Assembly: GCF_020085105.1 (NCBI RefSeq)
Contig: NC_058055.1
Span: 6,223,322-6,287,321, forward strand
Direction: 5' to 3'
DNA: 64,000 bases
Source: Siniperca chuatsi
Taxonomy: Eukaryota > Chordata > Actinopteri > Centrarchiformes > Sinipercidae
The notes beneath the pieces are model-generated. The model was not told the DNA's origin and did no database searches. It worked only from the letters and a program-made list of their open reading frames with translations. Below are positions 38,433-49,500 of the stretch, piece by piece. The first letter of the stretch is position 1. Every line of letters starts with the position of its first letter. Both the position numbers and the translations under genes were made by a program.

Positions 38433-40272
38433 CTAGTACTCTTCAACAGAGCATGAGTCAGCATGTGGAGGGCAGCTGTCATATTTCTGCAGGTTTGGGT
38501 CTTCCTCTGCTGCAGCTGGGTCTTTAACACAGACACAACGAACACCACTGGAGCCTGGAGAGAAGAGCTTCCGCGGGACACCCGTCCAGCCTCTTTCCAC
38601 TCCACCACTGGAGAGAAAAAAAATCGAATCAGTCCAGTAAATCCTTATATATACCAATAACACCCACCAGTGTAAGACATGCTCTATTACAGGTAAGCAG
38701 TACATCACAACATTGCATTGTATGCCCTGTAAGTTTATTAATATTTGACTAGGCCAGAACTATTTCCATACCTCTTAGTGGAGCACCAGACTCTTCCTCC
38801 CTTGGCAGTGCTCCACTGTGAGTTGCAGGCTGGGAAGCGTACCATCTCAATCTCAGACTGGGCCTTGATTCGCTGGCCCTCTGCTAGTGATGCTAATACG
38901 TGCAACAGGGCCTCTGTGGGCTGCCCAGTCTCGCTATAGAACTGGCCTATTACCAGACCTGAAATTGAACATAGGAGAGGCTGGTAACTTACTGAAGATG
39001 ATGATGGATATCCATTGATGAGGTGAAACACCCAAATCAGCAACGCTGAACATCAGTCTTAAGCTATTGCAATTCAAAATACTGCACAAGCTGTTGCTCT
39101 CCAAATTTAAACTCTCCAGGATATTTCCATGTGTGGACCCATCTTGTGACAAATATGGGGAAACAGGAGCTTTAGTAGCTCATTCAGCTATTCTGGAGTT
39201 GTACAAACATTGGTAATACTGGCTTAATTTTTATCAGCCTTTATCTGACTTTTTGGAAGGACCCATTCATTGCAATTTATGTCTGGTGTTAAGGCCCCTA
39301 ATGTATGGAGGATCAGAACGGCCAAAATCAAAATAAATAAATGACTCAATATATAATTTTGGCAGTTCCGGCCCTCCATAATAATGTAGTACTGTTGAAG
39401 AATCAAAAAATGATCTTAGCACCTGGTGAGGAATTTTATGCAACACATTAAGATAATTCAAATGTTAGAATCTACACTACATGTCAACAAATTATTTTAA
39501 TAAAGCTGAACTGATATTGATATTACACGATGCTTGGAAGGTAACGGCTGCCTAATTTTGTTCAGGACGAAATGCATGTGCTGTAACAAAAAGTCAAATT
39601 AAAAGAGCTGGGGGACAAACATCACATACCTACACTTTGGTATTCCCTCTGATAGAAGGACAGCCAGTCATAAAGGGCCACCACCTGCTGTGGGGACAGA
39701 CTGGACACATCATCTGTCTGGCCACTTTCTGTGAAGTCCCCACTGATGAAGGCCAGTGAGGCATCTTTGCCTGAAAAACGAGACAGACATAAACAGTACA
39801 GGATACTAATGTAGTCTGCTATAGCTTTTTATGTGCTATTATTAGACTGGAATTCGTGTTCCTGATTTAGGCTTGTTGAGGGATTGGGGTATCATCAGAC
39901 AGTGTTTAACCAGTGACCTACAGTTAAACATTAAAATATCTCTGTTGTTTAATATTGAGAGCAGGTCTTAAAATTAACACAATATAGGCCCTATAGGAGA
40001 AGCGGGGAATCACCTGCCATAAAATGATAAGCACCATCAGGTCCATAGTGCTTGTGTCCCTTGTGTACATCAAAAACTTGCCCCACTATAGCCAGGTAAA
40101 GGCCCTTGCTGCCTTCTTCCCCGTTGTATAGTGATAATTCATGCCTGCTCAGGAGCCGTACAGGGTGCCCCTGGGTTGATTCATTTCCAAATTTAATGGA
40201 CCAGTCGCGAGGAAGGAACAACACTGCCAGTGATAAAAACGCGACACATACATAGCCGAGCATGCTGTTCAT
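38433..40272 (-). CDS. cyb5d2: Neuferricin, cytochrome b5-like MAPR-family protein (4 coding exons)
   Basis: Haem-binding member of the membrane-associated progesterone receptor family, linked in mammals to neuronal differentiation and cell survival. Coding exons in transcript order: 40014-40272, 39630-39770, 38772-38958, 38433-38607. The sum is 762 nt and 253 aa (human about 264). Residues 3-21 are hydrophobic (a signal peptide or anchor), followed from about 37 to 135 by the b5-like domain, with LYLAIVGQVFDVHKG, the HYGPDGAYHFMAG block, KDAS, and DWLSFYQREY at its end. It lacks the HPGG haem loop of true cytochrome b5, as expected for MAPR proteins. The C-terminal third is Cys-containing (WCSTK, VRCVCVKD). 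An antisense AATAAA at 38315-38320, 113 nt past the stop, is a likely poly(A) signal. The start is 299 bp from the divergent zzef1 start. Confidence 0.95.
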
Positions 40273-40571
40273 TCAAGCGTTTTGGTATCTCATACATTTA
40301 CATCACATCGCATTCCCTCTAACTGAAAAATAGTGACAACAACGCAGGTGCTTCCGTGAACGGGAACACCACAGCGCGTGCGCAAAGTAATAACGCAAAG
40401 TAGGACGTTTCAGGCAAGCTGACGTACAGTACGTCAATGCGGTAGTAGTGAACAGCAGAGTTCTAGCTGTAGGTTAGAGAGGTCTGTGTACAGACCGGTA
40501 CTACCGTTTCAAAACTGACACACAGTAGGCCGCAGAGATTTTTGGGGGAGCCGTAGGTCGGTGAAACAAAC
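40273..40571. promoter_or_regulatory. Bidirectional promoter between cyb5d2 and zzef1
   Basis: The two ATG codons face away from each other with 299 bp between them, so both 5' UTRs and core promoters must share this interval. It is richer in CpG than its surroundings, and CpG density stays high through zzef1 exon 1. A perfect 17-bp palindrome, TGACGTAC-A-GTACGTCA, lies at 40420-40436 and carries two facing TGACGT half-sites of the ATF/CREB type. I see no TATA box. That both genes use this promoter is inference from the spacing. Confidence 0.75.
40420..40436. promoter_or_regulatory. Perfect 17-bp palindrome with paired TGACGT half-sites
   Basis: TGACGTACAGTACGTCA reads the same on both strands around a central A. 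It lies 147 bp upstream of the cyb5d2 ATG and 135 bp upstream of the zzef1 ATG. TGACGT is the ATF/CREB/bZIP half-site, but the spacing differs from the canonical TGACGTCA element. Confidence 0.6.
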
Positions 40572-43500
40572 ATGGGGAACGCAGAGAGCGGCTGCGGTGG
40601 AGGCAGTGGCGACGAGGAAGACATAGAAACGGAGAGCCCCGGCTTCGCGGAAGACAGCCCGGCCTCTGCGGCCACTGGCGTCGGTGTCGGAGGCGGTGGA
40701 GGCTCCGGTTCTGGAAGAAGCGGAAGGGGATCGAATAACCTGCCCGTGCCCACCGGTGGACCACCTAACCCCGGGGTCCTCTTAGAGCAAGTGAAACTAA
40801 GAGAAGCGGCGGCTCGCATTAGCGACTCAGGGGTCACCATTCAGGAGTCTGTCCTGGCCGGGAATGAGGGTGTCCTGGTGCGGTGGCTGGAGGACCGGTT
40901 AAACAGAGGAGAAGAGTCTGTCAATGTGGAACAATTTTGTGAGATGTTGGAGAGCAGAGATGCCCCGAGAGATGAATGTGAAGAGGTATATAGCCATAGA
41001 AAAACAAACGTGCCTCTCACAAGTGATGGGAAATGTCATTATTTGGTTTGCCATATATATTCCTGTCCGTGTCCCAGGTATGAGGATAGAACGGTTTATA
41101 GTTGTAATGTTGTTGTTTATGAGTAATTAGTAAATGTGATTGCCTAGTGAGGTCATGAGAGGGGAAGACATGATGTTCTTTAATCTGTTTAGTAATCTTA
41201 AGGGTGTGCAATGAATCAGACAAATGGGCTGTCATGATGTCACCTTTGCTTGTCAGGTTTATTGTCACTGGGTTTTCAGCTTTGGCCTCTTGTAGCACAA
41301 CACGCTGCTTTGTTGTCTGTTGGCTGACATATGTTGTTTAACCAAAGGTTGCAGATGAATGGGTTAACTAATGAATGTGTATTTTAGTCTGCATTTGGCT
41401 TTGTGTGGGTAGACATGGAATGCCACTGCTATACTTTAAATACAACACGCTGCATTGGTTCATTTAATAATCCAATCTCTATGAGAAGCAGAGCTGCTGT
41501 TTGCCTTTTTCATGTCAAAAGATGACTTGTTAAACAGACATAAAATATATGTCACTTTAATAATAACCAATAGAGGTAGAGCAGATTGTGTGCCCCATAA
41601 ATGAAGGATACCAATTGTTGGCCCATTTGTTTTTTAAGTTATATCCATATAGGTTTGTGATGGTGTACAGGAATGGGAGTGATTGTGTCAGTATGTAAAG
41701 TGTCACAATGTGTATTGTCTTTGTCCCTGTCTCAGGCCTTTGGACAGTTCGATGCAGAGGGGGATGGGGTGGTAGATGTAGAGAGCATGTTGATTGCTCT
41801 GAAGAACTCCAATGGAGCTAATCTAAAGGGAGAGCTGAGTCATGTGATAAGACAGCTACAGGCCTGCTCCCTAACCCCAGGTATGAGATGTGATTTGTTT
41901 ACCAGTATGAGCAAGGTCAACCTTATTTGAATAGGTATTGTCAGCAGGTGGCAGAGAAGTTAACCTTAAATATCTTTCCACCATTTTTCTTGTATTTTTT
42001 TCACAGGTTTTGTTGACATATTCTCCAAGACCAAAGACCGGTTAGGGGCGCATGCCTCTAAGATCCTTAAATTCTTACACAGGAATCGTATTCCCAGCAG
42101 TGCCATCCCTTTCCCTATTTTAGAGGGCTACAACAGTATCTGCACCATGAGGTCCAGTGTGGTCCAGGACTTCTTGGAATTCCTCTTGCAGAAGGAGAAA
42201 GGTGAACACCAGAGCTTCGGATGAATAAAATGGCGGGCTAGTCCTGAATAAGGGGTTTTAACTGTAAATGTCTGAATGTTCTCCTGTGTATTTTAAGAAT
42301 ATAGTAACACTAAGACATACTTAGAATTGTATCTGTCTCTCACTACCGCACACCTTTCAGACAGTCATCCTATTCTGTATTTGTTTCTTTCAGATTTAGA
42401 TATCCAGTACAGAGCAGAGCTGGACCGTGATCCAGAGGTGGACAAAGTCAAGGTGGTCACACAGTGCTACAGCACAATAGAAGCTTCATCCAATGTTGCA
42501 GACATTTACAAGATGACAAATGGGGAAACTGCATCTTTCTGGCAGTCGGACGGCAGTGCACGCTCCCACTGGATAAGGCAAGGGCATCTGCTCTGTAAAA
42601 TAGGACTCGAGGCTTTGCAGCTGATTGTCATGTGTGCCCGATCCTTGAAGTATGGTCCATATGTGTATGATCACTTTTAATGTGGAAACTCATCTCTTTT
42701 CTGTTCCCAGGTTGAAAATGAAGCCAGATGTGGTTTTGAGACGTCTGGCCATTGCCGTGGCCTCTAATGACCACAGCTACATGCCTCAGCTGGTCTCAGT
42801 TGCTGTTGGGAAAAACCGGCGTTCCCTGCAGGAGATCAGAGATATCCGCATCCCCAGTAATGTCACAGGCTACGTAGCTCTTTTGGAGAATGCCAACATC
42901 ACACACCCCTGTGAGTCATCACCTGTCAGTCTGTCTGCTTAGTTCAGTGTTTATTTATCATGTGCTTATGTGTTCCTTCACTGATGCTTGTAGAGAAGCT
43001 GTCTTTCTCAATTTCACCCCTCCGGTGAAGACAGAGCATTATGTCAGCTACAGAAGATCACTGCTGGGTTCTTAAGTGGTTAAGTGGCTCACTTTTGAAT
43101 CCGCATGGAAGCTTCCATGAGCCTAGGATTGAATCCAGGCGTCAAATTCAGGCACTGGTGTGTTGTTGTTAGGGTTTTTTTGCTGCTGGCAGGGGTTAAA
43201 CTCAGGATCTTCTGCCTCAGGTCTTAAAGGACCATCTGTGTAGCCAATAGGCCACACATCCACCTTTTATTAGAAGTTGTCTAGCCACACAGAAGCTGGG
43301 CTAAAACTAGAGATATATGTATGAATGAGGATGAACAGTCAAATATTAGCAGAGGTTCAAATAATGGTGACAAATTCAGCAATGTAATTTGAAAGCAACC
43401 CTGTGATTTGCAGCTCTAGCTACAGGCTGAATCAATGACCGCGCTGTATTTTGTAAATGATAATATGCTTTGTGGCTGTGAATGATCTGCTAAATCACAA

Positions 43501-46500
43501 TGAGCAAACTGAAATGAACTGGCTGGCTTTGCATGGATTTAACTTCTCATTGTTATTAGTAGAAGTGATTCATTTTATTTGTATCTCCCTTATTCAACAT
43601 CTATTTTATTTCATTCTCAGAGGATGAAGCAACTGATTATGGCATTTTTGCATGATGTATTCCATCAGTCTGCTAACTGCATTATCTCCTCACCAAACCC
43701 CAGACATCCAAATCAACATTAAGCGGTGCCTGAGCGACGGATGTGACACGCGGATTCATGGGTTGAAGACACTGGGCTATCAGATTACCAAGAGTAAAGA
43801 GGTGTCTGTTTCGGATGCTTCAGCCATCTGGTACCTGTCTCTCCTCACCTCCTTGGTCACTGCATCCATGGAGACTAACCCTGCACTGGCTCAGACTGTT
43901 CTTCAGAGCACACAGTAAGATGCACTCCTCATGCTTTTACATATGTATGTAAAAAAGGGGGGGGAAAGTGCAACAATTTTTGTAAGATGTATAATGTTTC
44001 AGTTCTTATTGCATTGAGTTAAGTGTAGTGATTTGTCCGGCACTTCTGAGGGCTTTTTTTGTGTTCTCCTAGAAAAGCCTTACAGCACATGCCACCGTTG
44101 TCCCTGACGCCATCATCCACAGAGTTCCCCAAGTTCTTCTCTTTGAACATCCTGGAGGAGGTGGATGGATTTCTCCTCAGGATAGCAGAGTAATGGCCTG
44201 CTGGGATTACATCAGCACACTCAACCATCTCTGCCACACTGAGCTCATAACGCTGATATCATCACAATGAAAACAGGCTAAAATCGAAGTATTGATTTAG
44301 TGCGGCGATGACACACTATTTCCATTCCATTTGATGTACTGTAGATCCTTCAGTGGTGGTCAGGGTCTTTATCAACAACAGCAGCAACAACATGACTGAA
44401 ATAATCTCATCAGTTAATTGTCAGTTAATTATCAAAAATATTACTGTAGACTATGTTTATTCACACATACATTCAACATGGTTAGATATACACTGTGGTC
44501 AGTATTGGTCTTTACTGGAGTTTTTGCAGTTAATACATTAACACACGATGGTGGTCAGATGATTCCTTAAACCCTCAAGCAAAAAGCATTTTGCTTGAGA
44601 GATTTTAATTAGTTAAACTTCAATTTGTTAAATTTCCAGCAAACAAATGTTGTAGTGAAAATAGTTTGCCTAGACATTATTTGGTCCAAATGCATGGACA
44701 ATGGACCCCCGGGCACAGACATGTAAAAGGCCCCCACCCCTCCTACATCAGTGTCTCTTTGTAGTTGTTCTGTGTCTCTTTGTTGATGTTTGGATTCTCT
44801 TTGTAGTCACTTTGTGTCTCTATGTCGTCATTTTGCGTCTCTTTGCGGCCATTGAGCGTCTCTTTGTGGTCGTTTTGCATCTCTTTGTGGTCCTTTCGTG
44901 TCTCTTTGTGGTCGTTTTCTGTCTCCTTGTAGTCGTTTTGCGTCTCTTTGCGGCCATTGAGTGTCTCTTTGTGGTCGTTTTGCATCTCTTTGTGGTCCTT
45001 TCGTGTCTCTTTGTGGTCGTTTTCTGTCTCCTTGTAATCGCTTTGCGTCTCTTTGTGGCCGTTGTGTGTCTCAAAGAGACTGTAGTTGTTTGAGGAATAG
45101 GAATTAAAATGTTTCAAAGCCAGATTGATAACTCAGGGCCTTTTTCACTTTTCACATTTACCAAATAAAAGTAATCTATATTGTTTCTGAGTAATCTTTT
45201 AGCCAAGTGTAGTCACAGACAAATCCTCAGAGTTTAGTCATGCTTTATGGCTGGGTGGCAGCTTTAAAGAATAGGTTCACATTTTTTAAGTCATGCCCAT
45301 ATGTACGTTGAAAGGGTTTTTGGTTGCTGTAATTGTTCCTTCCGTCCATACCGGCTGCAAGAGATCCCTTCTTAAAGCATTTTTAATGTAAGTGATTGGG
45401 GACAAAATCCAGAGTCCTTGTTTCGTGCCAAAATGCATTCTAAAGTTCAGTTGAAGTTAATCTTGCATCAACAGTCTATGGTAGATAAAAAATGCTTTGC
45501 AGCCAGCATGGACAGTAGGAACAATTACAGCGACCAATAATGCGGTCAGTGTACATATAGGCATGTATTGTTTTAAGACTGACTTGAAAAAATGTAAACC
45601 TGAGTGAAACGGTCCCTTTCTGTGAAACTGAAATAGAGACACAAACGCTCGTTTAATTTGACTAAAAGCACCCCAAAACTAACTTGTTTGTTTCTTTGCT
45701 CCTGTGTAGCTGCTGTGTGAGTCCTGATGCAGAATTGACCCTCCTGGCCTTTGCTTTGGCCAGAGGCAGTGTGGCAAAAGTTCTCCAGGCCCTGTCCTGC
45801 ATCAGCGATCATTTAGAGACTGAATACAAGGCCTCCTCCCTCATCGTGTCTATGGCCTCCGTTAGACTGCGACTACTTAATCGCAATGGTAACGTGACCA
45901 GCCCTCCTTTACTCTAATTCACACGATTACATTTGCAACCATGGACCTAGGAGAGAAAGTGCTTAGCCTACAAGGAGGAGATGGATTAGCGGACTATGCA
46001 GTGGAAATTTGCTAATTCTGTTACAAAGCTGCTACCTCCGAGTGTAGGAATGAAATTATAGCCCGTGCGGAAAATTATCAAATGACTGATTATGATGTCA
46101 TCATGATTTATGTCTCATTACAGGGAAGCCCCTCCAGTTGCACCTACAGGCCTGTGATGTGAAAAGTAAAGAGGAGAAATCAGGACCAGAGAACATGCTC
46201 ACAGAATCCTCCACTGGAGACGGTACAACTGAGACTATCCTCATTCAATGAGAAAATAACAATAACATTAGTAATTTAATAACATGCCCTCATGTATAAC
46301 TGAATGTTTTTGTTGCTCCAAAGGTTTTCTTACAGAAAGTGGCAGGAAGAAAGCCAGTGTGATCCTGTCGACAGAGGACCAGAGTAACTTCCAGGTCACT
46401 CAGATGAAGATCAAAGTGAGGCTCCATTTGATTTCACCGTATCACTGAGAACACCGACAGTGATGGAGGATTACTGTACATAACACTTACTCTCTGCTTT

Positions 46501-49500
46501 GTGTGATAAGGTGCGAAAAGGAGCCATTGGATCAAAGTGCGGCTTGGTGTTTGCGTACAAAGAGGAAGACCCTTTTGATGCAGAGAAACATTTCAAGAGG
46601 TTCAGAAAGTATGACGCGTGGGATTACAAGGACTACAAAGAGTTTGTACAAGACAAGTAAGGATCTCTTTATAGTTGATATTTCAGTTTAGTGTATTTTA
46701 GTGTTTATCGATTTACAAGTTAACGAGCCCTTAATAAGAGAAGACAGCTATGATTAGCACATAAGAGTACTGGTTTAAAGAGTACATGTAGCACTTCAAC
46801 AAACCATCCAATCTAATAAGATAATACTAATATAGTATAGATAGTTTGCCTGAGTTATGGAACCCCTCAGCAGTGTCGGGGTCTGACTTGGGGGTTTATG
46901 TAAATGGCTGACACACCATGCTGTCATCTGACCTGCAGTGTGAGGATTCCAGCACAGTCAGAGGACGAGCCGATTGGCTGGTTTGAGCTTGAGGATGACT
47001 GGAACGATGTGGACATCAAGCTGCAGCAGTGTCGCGTTGCAAAGGTACATACTGCATCCAGTTAAAATTAAGACACATTTTGTCTTTCTTCTATTCTCTC
47101 TACACATTAACCTCATTATTTAACCCCTCAACCAGTTATTCCTTAACACTGTGTTGTGTTACTTGAATTATGTTTTCATGCTGCAAGACATTTTGTTATT
47201 TATTTATTTTCCTAAAAACAGTACTACTATATACTAAAGTATGTTAAACGAAGGCCATTGTTTTCAATTTGCTGTCATTATCAAGTCACCACACCTCTCA
47301 TTCTTCTGTTTCCTTGTCTTCCCAGTTCCTGATGGTAAAATTCCTCTGCACCAGGCAGGACTCTGCTGAGCGCCTTGGAGTGCAGTCCCTCAGCTTCAGT
47401 GGCTATCTGTGCCCCGGGGCAGAGAAGCTTGGAGACCTGGACGACCTCATCCCGGAGGGAGAGAGCTTCGACTGTGATGCTGTCACTGGCCTTTGTCTAC
47501 TTAACAAGACACTATTCTTCATACAACAGCTTACACGAGACATGGTAACTACTAATCACTATTACAGTAATCACTAATCATTTACATATCAATAATATTA
47601 CTCTGATTACCTTGAAACACCTCTATCGCTGAAAAACATTGCAAGCTTCTCAAAACACTGCATTATATAATGTGTGCCAGCATGTTATATTTGTAGGAAA
47701 TCTTCCAACATTTTTTCCCTCAGTTGTAAGTAGAAAGTAGAAACATCCTCTTGGCAGGAAACAATAAGATTTATGAGAAATATTACCATTTAACATACCA
47801 CTGGCCTGAGATAGAGACTTGACTGTGGTCTTGTATTTATAAGACATTTAATTTGGTAAACAAACTTATTTCTGTATGTGTTTTTTCTTTACTCACTTTC
47901 TTTAACTTTCACTACATTCTTTAATTTATTTATGGTGGGTCAATCTGCCCACTTGTGGCCATTAGGAGACATTGCAACTTCTCCTTTTACTGTACTGCTG
48001 AACTGTGGAGGGTGAATGGGTACTTCATATTTTCTTTTTGTTGTTGTTGAAGACTATCATACAGTTGCCCTCTCTCCATTTCTGCAGGATGCCTCTCACT
48101 TTAAGCAGAAGTATCTTCTGGACTTCAGCGGTCTCAGCCTGAACCTCTTCTGGAACTTCTACAGTAAACTCAGGGAGATGTGAGTAGTAGTACTGTTGCT
48201 GCTGTTTTTTGGCTGTTCTCACTACAGCCAGTAATGCAGCACTAATTACCATTTAGCATGATCAGGCTCATTGGTCAGTAAGTGGGACAGTCCAGACACA
48301 TTAGGGTCTCACCTGTAATTGATCATACGTCTTTGTCTTAGTGGGGGAGAGGAGGTGTTGAAGAGCAGAGTTCTGCTGCTCCAATTGATGCAGAACTGTT
48401 TCCCCATGCTGCCCAACCCACTGGAGCCACGGGGCCCAGAGGAGAGCAGAAGGCCAGATGAGGGAGCCACAGCAGCAGCTTGTCCATCTACGTCCAGCAG
48501 TGCAGAGCCTCCGTCAGACTCTGTTAGGGCTGTCTGGGAACTCTACACTCACCTCTGCCACAGTAAGAACCTGTTAGCTTTCATATAACTGGGAGTAATA
48601 AAAATAAATTTGGTTGAATGGTTAAATTTGGTACATTTCTCTGTAGAGATTCCTTGGACAATAGTAGCTTGTAATGATTGATTTCTAAGAACTTGTGAAA
48701 ATCTACATAGCAACAATATTTGTGATGTTTGTGTTTCAGTTGTGGATGGTCCAGAGGGTGAGACATTAGTGGAAAAAGCTTTGCACAAGGAAGCAGTCAA
48801 GGCCGTTCTTAATGGAGCAGCTGTTTTCTTCCCTGATAAAATGTCAGGCGGGACAAACTCTTCCACATGATGGTGAGTTTTTAAAACTAATTATAATAAT
48901 ATAATATTAGTAATAATGATATAATATAATAATATGCCTTTTTGCAGAAAAATATTACCGAAGAGGATCAGCCAGAGTCAGTGAAGGTGACATTTGAATC
49001 ACTTTGTAATTACTTCAGGTAAGCATACTATAGATATACAAACACATTCTCGTACACATCCAGATCACAGTGGATCAGCAACAGCTGGGTTTTCTCTGTG
49101 TGCAGTGACCAGGATCCAAGTGGCCTTCTCCTGCTCCCACCTAAAGGAGCTCCCTCAGACTTTGACATCAGCCCCATACTGTCAGTCATGGAGACGCTGC
49201 TACTGGTGGCAACAAGAGAGGTGAGACCTCTGTCACACACACAATGTCTCAACTGTTTCATTATGTTATTTACCATTTATCAAGAGCACGCTCTGTCTCT
49301 TCGTGTCTTGATGTGAAATCACATGTTTCTATTTACTTTTCTGATGTTCCTCTCTGTGTCTCCCATGTCTCAGTGTGAGGTTATGATGGTGGACGAGAGT
49401 GGTGGAGCCAGCAGGACAGTGTTGCTGTCCTTGTTCTGGGCTCTGCAGGGTAGTCTGCTCTCCTGGTGCTACCTGCAACTCAAAGGAGGAGCCTCCACCG

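Noticed and set aside
44701-45117. Overlapping open frames of about 130 and 124 codons on opposite strands, as possible genes
   Set aside because: They are a by-product of a 21-bp tandem repeat inside a zzef1 intron; no domain, no splice sites, no non-repetitive portion.
48740-48872. Alternative splicing as a cure for the exon 16 frameshift
   Set aside because: The only internal GT near the lesion (AAAAT|GTCAGG) would join exon 17 out of phase and delete the conserved RRDKLFHMM block.
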